From Candidatus Methylopumilus universalis (GTDB lineage: Bacteria; Pseudomonadota; Gammaproteobacteria; Burkholderiales; Methylophilaceae): a DNA stretch of 64,000 nt. Location of the stretch: assembly GCF_006365315.1 (NCBI RefSeq), contig NZ_CP040968.1, positions 434,001 to 498,000 of the forward strand, given 5' to 3'. The notes under the pieces were generated by a model. That model did no database searches. It was not told where the DNA came from and was given only the letters and a program-made list of their open reading frames with translations. Of this stretch, positions 34,778 to 43,835 are shown one piece after another; position 1 is the first letter of the stretch, and every line of letters begins with the position of its first letter. The position numbers and the translations under genes were made by a program.

Positions 34778-35058
34778 AATATTTTCCTTTAATAGTTAGT
34801 TGCATTATTTTCTTCACAAGCGTTTAACTTGTTGAAGTGATATTACTCTCACAACTAAAACGCAATAGACTTAGTCCACTCAATAAAGCCTAAGTAAATT
34901 CATGAAGAATCATTAAAAAAAGATTAGACCCTAAGTATTTCAAGGGTGCAATTTTGATCTAATGAGGCAGTATTTCAGCATATCGCTCATTTAGTTGATT
35001 GAATGGAAAAGGAAAAATTTGTTGTATGATTTGTATACTTAATTAAGGATCATTACTG

Positions 35059-35484
35059 ATGAAAATAAAAGCTCTTTTATTTGTAGGTGTATTAACCCTC
35101 CTTCTTTCCTTAAATATTTTCTCGTACCCAAGAGATGAAGGCGTATTGAATAAGCCCTCAGTAAGCTTTGCTAACCTAAAAGATGGAGATAAAGTCAAAA
35201 GCCCTTTTAAGGTTGTATTTGAATTAAGTGGCATGCTTATTAGTCCAGCAGGAGAATATACAGAAGGTTCCGGCCATCATCATTTATTGATTAACCAGCC
35301 ATACATAGCAAAAGGTTTAACAATTCCAGCAGATTCAAATCATTTGCATTTTGGTAAAGGGCAGAAAGAAATCGAGCTCAACTTAACTTCGGGTATCTAT
35401 AAGCTTACCCTTCAGTTTGCAGATGGATATCATCGCTCGTACGGCGAAGAACTAAGTAAAACTATCCAAATTGAAGTGCAATAA
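35059..35484 (+). CDS. DUF4399 exported protein
   Basis: A 141-aa protein with a signal peptide (hydrophobic FVGVLTLLLSLNIFS) and the DUF4399 pattern: VSFANLKDGDKVKSPFKVVF, a GSGHHHLLI metal-like His cluster and LQFADGYHRSYG near the end. The fold should be immunoglobulin-like and the site periplasmic. Function unknown. The three His in a row suggest metal binding. It lies 12 bp before a CDF-like gene, so an operon is likely. Confidence 0.78.
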   Translation: MKIKALLFVGVLTLLLSLNIFSYPRDEGVLNKPSVSFANLKDGDKVKSPFKVVFELSGMLISPAGEYTEGSGHHHLLINQPYIAKGLTIPADSNHLHFGKGQKEIELNLTSGIYKLTLQFADGYHRSYGEELSKTIQIEVQ

Positions 35485-35496
35485 TTATTTCAATTT

Positions 35497-36096
35497 ATGA
35501 CTCTTCAGCATAAACAAGATGCACAATTTGCAAAATCAGTTTTATTTGTTGCATTTGCTAATTTAACTTATTTTTTTGTAGAGTTTATAGCAGCAAATAA
35601 TATACATTCCAGCTCTCTTTTTGCTGACAGCATTGATTTTCTCGAAGATGCGTCAATTAATATTCTTATTTTTTTAGCGTTTGGATGGTCGATCAAAAGC
35701 AAAGCAAGGCTGGGTAAATGTTTAGCAATGATTTTGGTAATACCTGCCCTTGCTTTTTTATACACAATTTGGCAAAAATTTAATATGCCGTCAGTTCCAG
35801 ATCCTTCTATTCTCTCTTTGACAGGTTTTGGGGCATTGCTTGTGAACCTTACCTGTACTTTTATTTTAATGCGATTTAGAAATTATCAAGGCAGTTTAAC
35901 GAGAGCCGCCTTTCTTTCTGCACGAAATGATGCGTTAGCTAACATAGGCATTATTATTGCAGGCTTAATAGGATACATTTGGGTATCGATGTGGCCAGAT
36001 TTAATAGTTGGATTTTTGATTATGGCCATCAATCTTGATGCAGCAAAAGAAATCTGGGAAGCTTCAGAGAGTCACGAAATACCCTTGAAACCCTAA
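35497..36096 (+). CDS. degenerate CDF-type (cation diffusion facilitator) membrane protein
   Basis: A 199-aa protein with about six helices and the layout of the CDF family membrane domain. The first metal-site helix reads ADSIDFLEDASINI, so the usual HxxxD is DxxxD. The second, SARNDALANIGII, keeps the Asp but has no His. The cytoplasmic metal-binding C-terminal domain is absent. It may transport a different cation, or it may have lost transport. It follows the DUF4399 gene closely. Confidence 0.7.
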   Translation: MTLQHKQDAQFAKSVLFVAFANLTYFFVEFIAANNIHSSSLFADSIDFLEDASINILIFLAFGWSIKSKARLGKCLAMILVIPALAFLYTIWQKFNMPSVPDPSILSLTGFGALLVNLTCTFILMRFRNYQGSLTRAAFLSARNDALANIGIIIAGLIGYIWVSMWPDLIVGFLIMAINLDAAKEIWEASESHEIPLKP

Positions 36097-36162
36097 TTTT
36101 TAAGGCACTGCTATTTAAGGCTAAATTCTGGAACAAAAAATAGATTATAAGGTCGTACAGAT

Positions 36163-36819
36163 ATGAAATTTTTCTTTTTGTTAGTTAGTCTTTTTTCACT
36201 AATAAGTATTAGTGGTTGTCAGTCCCTTGCAGAGAAAAATCCCACCCTCAAAGCTGAGCTCACTGTCTTCCATGAACTTCCTAATGACTTTAAACCCACT
36301 ACCATAGCGATAGTTCCATGGCATCAGTCTCAAAAAAGCTCATTGGAATTTAAAAATTATGCAGGGATCCTTAAAGATCGTATCGAGAAATTAGGTTTCA
36401 CTGTCATTGATCACTCCAAAAAACCTGAGTTACTCCTTTTCTTTGACTATGGTGACGACAACGGAAAAGAGATGACAGAGACTTATACAGTGCCTGATTT
36501 TGGAATGATTGGTTATACGGGATATTCACTAAATTCATGGGCTATGTATCCTGGCTTGCCAATGTATGGATATCGTGGCTACCAAACGCATACTAATAAA
36601 TATACTTTGTATACAAGATATATCCATATTGATATAGCAAAACCTAAATCTAAAGACAAAGAGCTCGATAAACTTTTTGAGGGGAGTTTAAGAAGTAAAG
36701 GTACTTGTTCAAAACTTACTTCAACGCTTCCATACTTAATTGATATGTTTTTCAATAATTTTCCCGGAAAGAATAACGAGACTCAGTCATTAGAGAAATC
36801 TTGGAGTGGTGTTTGCTAG
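36163..36819 (+). CDS. DUF4136-like lipoprotein
   Basis: A 218-aa lipoprotein: N-terminal hydrophobic stretch and lipobox SISGC with Cys19. The segments LPNDFKPTTIAIVPW and LLFFDYGD match the DUF4136 type of envelope lipoprotein. The middle is rich in Gly and Tyr (YTGYSLNSWAMYPGLPMYGY). Function unknown. The stop overlaps nothing; a DUF6134 gene starts eight bases later. Confidence 0.65.
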   Translation: MKFFFLLVSLFSLISISGCQSLAEKNPTLKAELTVFHELPNDFKPTTIAIVPWHQSQKSSLEFKNYAGILKDRIEKLGFTVIDHSKKPELLLFFDYGDDNGKEMTETYTVPDFGMIGYTGYSLNSWAMYPGLPMYGYRGYQTHTNKYTLYTRYIHIDIAKPKSKDKELDKLFEGSLRSKGTCSKLTSTLPYLIDMFFNNFPGKNNETQSLEKSWSGVC

Positions 36820-36827
36820 CTCTTGTG

Positions 36828-37457
36828 ATGAAAAATTTTTCCTTTAAAAAATTTAGCTTTATTTTATTTTTTTTACCAAGCATTTGTTTTGCAAAAGACT
36901 GGAACTTTGATGTGCTTATGGATGGTAAATTAATTGGCGAACATACCTTCCAATTAAAAGAAGAAGAAAAATTTCATCAGCTGACGAGTAATGCAAATTT
37001 TAAAGTCACAGTCTTATCAATACCCGTTTATAAATACAAACATATATCGCAGGAACTTTGGAGTAAAAACTGTCTTCATTCGATAAACGCTTCAACGCAA
37101 GATGGAGGAGATGATTACAAAGTTGTTGGAAAATTTGAAACCAATACATTTAAGTTGATTGAGCCTGCAAAAGAAGCTTTTTCTGCCGAGTGTCCTATGA
37201 CTTTTAGCTATTGGAATCCATTAATGTTAAAGCAAAGTAAATTATTGAATGTCCAGATGGGCGAATACACTGAAGTACAAATTAAAAGTTTAGGCAAGGA
37301 AACTATTAAAGTAAAAAATGAAAATATAGAAGCCGACTCCTATCGAATCACGGGACCTAAAATTAATATCCAGATTTGGTATAAAGATAATAAGGAATGG
37401 GTCAAGTTAGAATCAATCACACCTGACGACCATCACATTTCCTATATTTTGAAGTAG
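36828..37457 (+). CDS. DUF6134 family exported protein
   Basis: A 209-aa protein with a signal peptide (MKNFSFKKF, hydrophobic core, CFA before KDWNF). Features typical of DUF6134: NFDVLMDGKLIGEHTF, CPMTFSYWNPLML and a final DDHHISYIL. The start is placed at ATG 36828 because this restores the signal peptide; an in-frame TTG at 36801 would add nine residues and overlap the previous gene. Co-transcribed with the lipoprotein upstream. Confidence 0.72.
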   Translation: MKNFSFKKFSFILFFLPSICFAKDWNFDVLMDGKLIGEHTFQLKEEEKFHQLTSNANFKVTVLSIPVYKYKHISQELWSKNCLHSINASTQDGGDDYKVVGKFETNTFKLIEPAKEAFSAECPMTFSYWNPLMLKQSKLLNVQMGEYTEVQIKSLGKETIKVKNENIEADSYRITGPKINIQIWYKDNKEWVKLESITPDDHHISYILK

Positions 37458-37523
37458 ATTAGATTTCTCGAGTTGGTCGGCTTAGTTATTTGACTGGGCG
37501 AAATTTAGATTATCTTAAAAGCT

Positions 37524-37537
37524 GTCAAAATTTTGAC
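37524..37537. promoter_or_regulatory. 14-bp perfect palindrome upstream of the PhoX-like gene
   Basis: GTCAAAATTTTGAC reads the same on both strands and lies 105 bp before the PhoX-like start. The bases CTGTCA at its left edge recall half a Pho box, but the second half does not fit the direct-repeat consensus. Confidence 0.4.
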
Positions 37538-37642
37538 TCTTATTAAAGTTAAAATATTTAAAAAAATTCTTCAAATTTTTTACATTCAAAAAAAGCATTG
37601 ATAGTTTTTTATTATTTTATTGTTTAATTAAAAAAGGCCTTT

Positions 37643-38980
37643 ATGCAGCTATTACTAAAAGCGTTATTTGTCACGATTGTATTTTCTAGTACCGCTATTT
37701 CGGCTCCAGCCTACATTATTCCCGTGGCGCCTGGTTGGAAAATGCAGCCAATTATCACTGTAGGTGAATCTGCTGGTAATGGCTATGCCATGGCTGGCGT
37801 GCCAGATGGTTTAGGTGTTTTTGCAAATAACGATGGTACTTTTAATTTGCTTATGAACCATGAGATTCCTAACGATAAAGGAGCGACTCGCACTCATGGT
37901 GAAAAGGGTGCTTTTGTTTCTCGTTGGGTCATTGATATTGAAAGTCTCAAGGTAAAAAGCGGTTCGGACTTAATTAAATCAACTGTTCCAAATGGCTTAA
38001 AATTTAATCGATTTTGTTCTGCGGATTTGCCACCCATTTCGGCTTTTTATAATGCAACGACGCGTAAGGGATTTAACGGGCAGTTATTTTTAAATGGTGA
38101 AGAAGATAAAGCAGGTGGTCGTGCATTTGCCCACACTCTAGAAGGTATCAGTTACTTAATGCCTGATTTTGGGCATATTGCATGGGAAAACTTATTGGCT
38201 AATCCTGTAAATCAAGATCGAACTTTGGTCATTGGCTTGGATGATATTCAGGATGGTTTGCTATTGGTCTATTTGGGCAATAAAACAAAAGTGGGAAATC
38301 CGGTTGAACAATCTGGATTAGTTGGCGGGCAGTTGTATGCGATTAAAGTCACTAACGAGCGCTTTAGTTTAGTACCTTTGACAGGTATGACAAGCCTAGA
38401 TGGCAAAACTCTCAGAGAGGAAGCTAAGAAACTTGGCGCTACTGGGTTTGCAAGGCCGGAAGACGGTGCTTGGGATGCTTTAGATGCTAGTAAATTTTGG
38501 TTTGCTACTACCGACAAAATTGGGGGTGATAGCCGATTGAATCAATTAGTTTTTGATGACATCTCAAATCCTCTGCATGGCGGACGAATTAGCGCCCCCT
38601 TAAGCGCTCAAAGTATAGGCGCTGAGATGTTTGATAATATTGTTGTAGATGGCGATGGTCGAGTATTGGCGCAAGAAGACCCAGGAGAAAATGCGCGTTT
38701 GGCAGTGATTTGGATGTATGAGCCTATGCTAAATAAAACGACTAAACTATTTGAATCTAATCCAGATTTATTTAAACCTGGAGCAGCTGATTTTATGACT
38801 ATCGATGAAGAGCATTCAGGTATTGTTGAAGTTACATCTTTGTTGCGTAAAGCTTCATGGTTTGATACCAATCACAGGTATTATCTTGGCACCACGCAAG
38901 CACATCTTGATCATAAAGATACAAAGTTAGTTGAGCATGGACAGTTATGGCTTATATCAGGCCCATCAACAAAAAATTAA
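37643..38980 (+). CDS. secreted PhoX-like (DUF839) protein
   Basis: A 445-aa exported protein with a signal peptide (cleavage near ISA-PA). The beta-propeller family DUF839/PhoX is shown by LLMNHEIPNDKGATRTHG, GFARPEDGAWD and AQEDPGENARLA. PhoX proteins are calcium/iron-dependent alkaline phosphatases, but many DUF839 proteins are only distantly related and this one lacks a Tat motif. Phosphatase activity is therefore uncertain. AAGG precedes ATG 37643. Confidence 0.7.
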   Translation: MQLLLKALFVTIVFSSTAISAPAYIIPVAPGWKMQPIITVGESAGNGYAMAGVPDGLGVFANNDGTFNLLMNHEIPNDKGATRTHGEKGAFVSRWVIDIESLKVKSGSDLIKSTVPNGLKFNRFCSADLPPISAFYNATTRKGFNGQLFLNGEEDKAGGRAFAHTLEGISYLMPDFGHIAWENLLANPVNQDRTLVIGLDDIQDGLLLVYLGNKTKVGNPVEQSGLVGGQLYAIKVTNERFSLVPLTGMTSLDGKTLREEAKKLGATGFARPEDGAWDALDASKFWFATTDKIGGDSRLNQLVFDDISNPLHGGRISAPLSAQSIGAEMFDNIVVDGDGRVLAQEDPGENARLAVIWMYEPMLNKTTKLFESNPDLFKPGAADFMTIDEEHSGIVEVTSLLRKASWFDTNHRYYLGTTQAHLDHKDTKLVEHGQLWLISGPSTKN

Positions 38981-38993
38981 TCGTTAAATTATT

Positions 38994-39458
38994 ATGGATA
39001 CATTAAGTCATGCCTTGTGGGGCTATGGATTATTTGGATATAAGAGGTATCCATGGGCTGCAATTTTTTTTGGTGCAATGCCAGACTTAATTTCATTTGG
39101 CATATTTTTACTCATCAATATCACAACAGGAAATTGGTATTTTGGTAAGCCTGCCTTGGAGTCCATTCCAGATTGGCTCTTCTTGAGTTACTCAGTCGGC
39201 CACAGTTTCATTATATGTTTGCCGATTATTTATTGTGTTTATCGGTTTAATCGAGCATTGGCTATGGCCATGCTGGCTTGGCCATTTCATATTGTTCTCG
39301 ATTTTCCATTTCATTCAAAAGCTTTTTTTGCTACACCAATTTTTTGGCCAATATCAGATTTTAAGATAGATGGCATTCCATGGACGCACTGGTATATCTG
39401 GTATCCAAACATTTTATTTCTTTCTATCTTACTAATTTATCGCTTAAAAAAAAGATAA
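38994..39458 (+). CDS. YdjM/DUF457-like membrane hydrolase
   Basis: A 154-aa membrane protein with four to five helices. It opens MDTLSHALWGYGLFG and has AMPDLISF, a GHSFII segment and WPFHIVLDFPFHSK. This His/Asp pattern is that of the membrane-bound metal-dependent hydrolase family (YdjM, DUF457). Substrate unknown. It starts 13 bp after the PhoX-like gene and is likely co-transcribed. Confidence 0.72.
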   Translation: MDTLSHALWGYGLFGYKRYPWAAIFFGAMPDLISFGIFLLINITTGNWYFGKPALESIPDWLFLSYSVGHSFIICLPIIYCVYRFNRALAMAMLAWPFHIVLDFPFHSKAFFATPIFWPISDFKIDGIPWTHWYIWYPNILFLSILLIYRLKKR

Positions 39459-39520
39459 ATTAAATTCATTTGGATATGTACTAAATCCATCATTTATAAC
39501 TTCTTATTTTTTGTTGGCTA

Positions 39521-39593
39521 TTAAGGTTTCAATTTGATAGCTATTACTTTACAATTGCCGAAACCTTAAGCTTAATCTGAATTAGAGGCAATT
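39521..39593 (+). promoter_or_regulatory. putative H-type pseudoknot leader of the CorA-like transporter
   Basis: Two perfect complementary pairs interlock. Stem 1 is TTAAGGTTTC (39521-39530) with GAAACCTTAA (39560-39569), 10 bp. Stem 2 is AATTGCC (39553-39559), inside the stem 1 loop, with GGCAATT (39587-39593), 7 bp. No base separates stem 2's 5' arm from stem 1's 3' arm, so they can stack coaxially. The stem 2 3' arm includes two bases of the GAGG Shine-Dalgarno (39585-39588), so folding could block translation. This is a structural reading only. Confidence 0.5.
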
Positions 39594-39596
39594 ATC

Positions 39597-40934
39597 ATGT
39601 CAGAAAAAAACAACATTGATAAGAAATTATCTAGCATCAAAAACTTGCTAGCCAAGCAAAACTTAGTCGGAAACCTCATTCAAAGGCAAGAAATGTCTCG
39701 CCAAGACATTGTCGAATCTTTAGTTCAAAAACAAAACTCAATTGAATTAGAAAGGCTCATTAAGAAGCTTGAAGTCAATGAAATCGCCCGAATTCTAGAG
39801 GCTTTATCAGAACAAGAGCGTATCGTCGTTTGGGATCATATTGAGTCAAGCCGTCGTGACGATGTGCTCCTTGATGTTTCTGATGATATCCGTATGGACC
39901 TTGTATCAGATGAAACGCCAAACAAAGAACAAATTACGGTGATTCGAGTATTCGACCTCTTTAAAGGCCGCTTGCGTCAGATACCTATCTACAGCAGAAA
40001 AGATCTTGAAAAGGCCAAGCCTATCTGGGTAGATCTTGTGACACCTGAAATTGAGCAGCTCGAATGGGCAAGGGAAATTTTTGGTGCCCATATCCCCAAT
40101 CCTAACGAATTGACTGATCTTGAGACAAGCGCACGTTTTTATATTGAAGATAATGGTGAAATCCATCTTCACTCTAATTTCTTGCTAGACACAACTAAAG
40201 AATCTAAGAATGTTACCGTCGCCTTTGTTCTTAAAGACAAAATACTCTTTACAGTGCGAAACGAAGAGTTGCCTGTATTTAGACTTCAACGATTAAGAGC
40301 GCGTGCAGAGGCAGGTTACGTGTCACAGGCTAAAGATGTCTTATTGGACTTATATGCAGCAGATATTGAGTATTCAGCCAACGCACTAGAAGATGTTTAC
40401 TCAAGGTTAGAAAAAGTGGGCAGTCAAGTTGTGAAGTCTTACATGACGAATAGCCAAGCTGCGACCATACTCTCTGATATAGCGATCGAAGAAGATTTGA
40501 ACGGTAAGATTAGACGCAATGTGATGGATACTAGAAACGCGCTATCTTTTTTAATGCGCTCAAAACTTTTATCTGCAAGTCAGCATGAAGATGTTAAAGA
40601 AATTTTACGTGACATTGATTCTTTAGATGGTCATACATCATTCTTATTTAATAAGATCAATTTCCAGATGGATGCTACGGTGGGTTTCTTGAACGTAAAT
40701 CAAAATATTGATTTGAAAAGATTAACAATTATTAGCGTGGTGTTTATGCCAGTGAATATTATTGCAGGTATTGGCGGTATGTCTGAATTTAGCATGATGA
40801 CTAATGGCATTCCATGGCCATTAGCTTACGGTTGTTTTGTTTTAATTATGGTTGCTATTGGCGCGCTAACTTTTATTGGATTAAGAGCTTTTGAAAATAA
40901 GCGTATTGAACGATTAAGATCCGAAGGTAATTAA
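39597..40934 (+). CDS. CorA-family divalent cation transporter with MgtE-N-like domain
   Basis: A 445-aa protein. Residues about 20-100 resemble the MgtE N-terminal helical superhelix (ELERLIKKLEVNEIARILEA, ERIVVWDHIESSRRDDVL). The rest is CorA-like: a cytoplasmic alpha/beta domain, a long stalk helix, then two transmembrane helices at the C-terminus. The signature loop reads GIGGMSEFSMMT, that is GMS in place of canonical GMN. Basic C-terminus (ENKRIERL) fits CorA. Mg2+ or another divalent ion is the expected cargo. A terminator follows; an unusual leader precedes it. Confidence 0.85.
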   Translation: MSEKNNIDKKLSSIKNLLAKQNLVGNLIQRQEMSRQDIVESLVQKQNSIELERLIKKLEVNEIARILEALSEQERIVVWDHIESSRRDDVLLDVSDDIRMDLVSDETPNKEQITVIRVFDLFKGRLRQIPIYSRKDLEKAKPIWVDLVTPEIEQLEWAREIFGAHIPNPNELTDLETSARFYIEDNGEIHLHSNFLLDTTKESKNVTVAFVLKDKILFTVRNEELPVFRLQRLRARAEAGYVSQAKDVLLDLYAADIEYSANALEDVYSRLEKVGSQVVKSYMTNSQAATILSDIAIEEDLNGKIRRNVMDTRNALSFLMRSKLLSASQHEDVKEILRDIDSLDGHTSFLFNKINFQMDATVGFLNVNQNIDLKRLTIISVVFMPVNIIAGIGGMSEFSMMTNGIPWPLAYGCFVLIMVAIGALTFIGLRAFENKRIERLRSEGN

Positions 40935-40950
40935 GTTTTTTTAGATATAA

Positions 40951-40988
40951 AAAAGCCACTCTTACGAGTGGCTTTTCTTTTTTTTTAA
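40951..40988 (+). terminator. rho-independent terminator after the CorA-like gene
   Basis: AAAAGCCACTC (40951-40961) pairs with GAGTGGCTTTT (40966-40976) over TTAC. A T-rich tract follows to 40988. It overlaps the end of the convergent 188-aa gene and, with the upstream A run, could also act on that strand. Confidence 0.88.
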
Positions 40989-40990
40989 AT

Positions 40991-41554
40991 TTAAGTCGAA
41001 AGCTGTCTTCTAAAAGCTTCTAGATTTTTTTGATAATCTTCAGCATCACCATATTCTAAAAATTTAATATATCGAGAATGAGTGCCCATCACTTTTCTTG
41101 CATGTTTGATAGGGCAGAAGTACTGCTCAGTTCTCGCTACAATTTCAGTGATATATGAAAGAAGCCCAGCACCATAGGCGCAATAAGTACAATGAAATTT
41201 CTCAATCCAATTGAGGTAATGAAGATGGTGACGATCAAAAGAGATGTAATTACTTCTTTTTGCTAGCTTTATTTTATAGATAGGAAAGCAAGTGAGTTGA
41301 TAAAAGCTGATACATAAATCTAAAATTAACATTGGGAAAATCATGCTGTAGATAATAGGGCCTGTAATTAGATTTTGCGGCCTTGTTGAAAGCCATCTGA
41401 TAAGACCTATTTTGAGTTTCTTGTGTGCCTCTTTCATTGAAGCTTCAAACTCAACCTTTTTACCTTTAAATTCATAATTAAATTTAATTTCTTGCTCATG
41501 AATGACTTCGTTGAGTTCTTTTTCAATTGCTTCCATTTGATCTAGGAGAGTCAT
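40991..41554 (-). CDS. conserved membrane-associated protein with Cys motif
   Basis: A protein of 187 aa from ATG 41552-41554; an in-frame TTG at 41587 would add 11 residues. The N-terminal 60 residues are coiled-coil-like and charged. One or two hydrophobic helices follow (about residues 75-105). The C-terminal part has HCTYCAYGAGLLSYITEI and QYFCPIKHAR, a Cys/His arrangement that may bind metal. I do not know a characterised homologue. It lies just downstream of ygiQ on the same strand. Confidence 0.6.
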   Translation of the reverse strand: MTLLDQMEAIEKELNEVIHEQEIKFNYEFKGKKVEFEASMKEAHKKLKIGLIRWLSTRPQNLITGPIIYSMIFPMLILDLCISFYQLTCFPIYKIKLAKRSNYISFDRHHLHYLNWIEKFHCTYCAYGAGLLSYITEIVARTEQYFCPIKHARKVMGTHSRYIKFLEYGDAEDYQKNLEAFRRQLST

Positions 41555-41607
41555 TATTCTTTTATTTTTCACTGTATCTTCTTTCAACTTCTTGACGAAG
41601 TTAAGGG

Positions 41608-43749
41608 TTATCGAGCGCGTTTGAAAGTTTTTGTTGCGGGTGCTTTATTTCTAGCAAATTGATGCATTCGTCTTGAATGATTTTCAGATAAAGGTTGTCT
41701 TGCAGGGATAAGATGTTTTTTGCTATCCCCAATTAAATCAGATCGACCCATACGCTGTAATGCTTCACGTAACATCGGCCAATTCTTAGGGTCATGGTAA
41801 CGAATGAATGCTTTATGAAGTCGACGCACACCACCTGCTCGAGGAATAGGAATTTCTTCACTATCGTGGGTCACTTTACGTAAAGGATTTTTACCTGAGT
41901 GATACATAGCTGTGGCCATTGCCATCGGTGTTGGTGTGAATGTTTGCACTTGGTCTAATTTAAAATCATGCTCTTTTAACCATAAGGCTAAATTCATCAT
42001 ATCTTCATCCGTGGCGCCTGGATGGGCTGCAATGAAGTAAGGGATTAAATACTGTTCTTTACCTACTTCTTTTGAAAAGCGGTCAAACATTTCTTTAAAT
42101 TTGTTATATGAACCCATGCCTGGCTTCATCATTTTAGATAGCACATTTTCTTCAGAGTGCTCAGGCGCAATTTTTAGATAGCCACCCACATGGTGCTGCA
42201 CTAATTCTTTTACATATTCAGGTGAGGTAACAGCCAAGTCATAACGAAGGCCTGATCCAATGAGTACTTTTTTAATGCCTTTGGTATTTCTTGCTTTTCG
42301 ATAAAGTTCTATCAGTGCAGTGTGATCGGTATTTAAATTTTCACAAATGCCTGGATAAACACAAGAAAGTTTTCGACAAGAGGCTTCAATTTTTTCTGAC
42401 TTACAAGCCATGCGATACATATTAGCTGTAGGCCCCCCTAGGTCTGAAATGACACCTGTAAATCCATCTACCTTATCTCTAATTTCTTCAACCTCTTTTA
42501 GAATGCTTTCTTCTGATCGGCTCTGAATAATTCGACCTTCATGTTCTGTTATAGAACAGAAAGTACATCCACCAAAACATCCGCGCATAATATTGACAGA
42601 GAAGCGAATCATTTCCCATGCAGAAATTTTGGCATCACCATAGCTAGGATGCGGTTTTCTTGCATAAGGAAGATCGTATACATAATCCATTTCTTTTGTG
42701 GTGAGCGGAATAGGGGGGGGATTAAGCCAGACTTCTCTATCACCATGTTTTTGGATAAGTGCTCGCGCATTTCCTGGATTAGCTTCTAAATGAAGTACAC
42801 GCGATGCATGGGCATAAAGTACAGGGTCATCAACCACTTCCTCAAAGCTTGGTAAGCGAACAACCTGCATACTTCGATCAGCTTTTGTTTTTCGAACCAC
42901 CTTAATAACTTGCATGCCGTCGGGTAATTTTTCCTCATTCGATTTGGCGTTAGTTTCACATTCAGTGCCTGCGCCCATTTTCATCTCATAAGGATCTATA
43001 TGTGTTTCAACTTTTCCAGGGCGGTCAAGATGCGTAGAAGCTATTTCCTCCCAGCCTTCAGGAATTTTTTTACGCAAGAACGCCGTGCCTCGAATATCTT
43101 GAATATCTTCTATTTTTTCTCCATCAGCGATGCGATGTGTAAGTTCAATGAGCGCTCGTTCAGCATTGCCATATAACAAGATATCAGCCTTAGAATCTAC
43201 AAGAACTGAGCGACGCACTTTGTCAGACCAGTAATCGTAATGTGCAATTCTACGAAGACTTGCTTCAATACTACCAATGACTAAAGGCACATCAGAAAAC
43301 GCTTCTCGACAACGCTGAGAATAGACGAGTACTGCTCGATCAGGTCGTTTGCCAGCAACAGCACCTGGTGTATAAGCGTCATCTGAACGAATTTTTCGAT
43401 CAGCCGTATATCGGTTCACCATGCTATCCATATTGCCAGCCGTGATACCAAAATAAAGATTAGGCTTTCCTAATGCTTTAAATGGTTCGGCGCTTGACCA
43501 ATCAGGTTGCGACAAAATACCCACTCGGAATCCTTGCTCTTCTAGCAGTCGCCCAATTAAAGCCATACCGAAACTAGGGTGATCTATGTAAGCGTCACCC
43601 GTCACCAAAATGATGTCACAACTATCCCAGCCTAATGCATCCATCTCCCGGCGTGACATAGGCAGCATCGGGGCAGTGCCAAAGCGCTTAGCCCAATAAG
43701 GGCGGTATTTATTAATCGCTTGCGGCGTTGAATGTGTGGCATTTTGCAT
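41608..43749 (-). CDS. ygiQ: YgiQ family radical SAM protein
   Basis: A 713-aa protein of the UPF0313/YgiQ family. An N-terminal cobalamin-like/Rossmann region ([17 protein letters not shown]) precedes the radical SAM core with the 4Fe-4S motif CFGGCTFC. Later segments [16 protein letters not shown] and [13 protein letters not shown] are typical of the family. The C-terminal tail is basic. Reaction unknown. The region 42713-42720 contains a run of eight G (C on the coding strand) coding for NPPPIP. Confidence 0.9.
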   Translation of the reverse strand: MQNATHSTPQAINKYRPYWAKRFGTAPMLPMSRREMDALGWDSCDIILVTGDAYIDHPSFGMALIGRLLEEQGFRVGILSQPDWSSAEPFKALGKPNLYFGITAGNMDSMVNRYTADRKIRSDDAYTPGAVAGKRPDRAVLVYSQRCREAFSDVPLVIGSIEASLRRIAHYDYWSDKVRRSVLVDSKADILLYGNAERALIELTHRIADGEKIEDIQDIRGTAFLRKKIPEGWEEIASTHLDRPGKVETHIDPYEMKMGAGTECETNAKSNEEKLPDGMQVIKVVRKTKADRSMQVVRLPSFEEVVDDPVLYAHASRVLHLEANPGNARALIQKHGDREVWLNPPPIPLTTKEMDYVYDLPYARKPHPSYGDAKISAWEMIRFSVNIMRGCFGGCTFCSITEHEGRIIQSRSEESILKEVEEIRDKVDGFTGVISDLGGPTANMYRMACKSEKIEASCRKLSCVYPGICENLNTDHTALIELYRKARNTKGIKKVLIGSGLRYDLAVTSPEYVKELVQHHVGGYLKIAPEHSEENVLSKMMKPGMGSYNKFKEMFDRFSKEVGKEQYLIPYFIAAHPGATDEDMMNLALWLKEHDFKLDQVQTFTPTPMAMATAMYHSGKNPLRKVTHDSEEIPIPRAGGVRRLHKAFIRYHDPKNWPMLREALQRMGRSDLIGDSKKHLIPARQPLSENHSRRMHQFARNKAPATKTFKRAR

Positions 43750-43835
43750 AGTTGAGTATTTTACCCTGATAATTCTATTAAACGCTTTATAATTAGCTAC
43801 TTAAAAGAATTTAACTCAGTAAACGAGGGATCTTT

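Noticed and set aside
37521-37545. Pho box upstream of the PhoX-like gene
   Set aside because: Only one CTGTCA-like half is present; the sequence is a palindrome, not the direct repeat of a Pho box.
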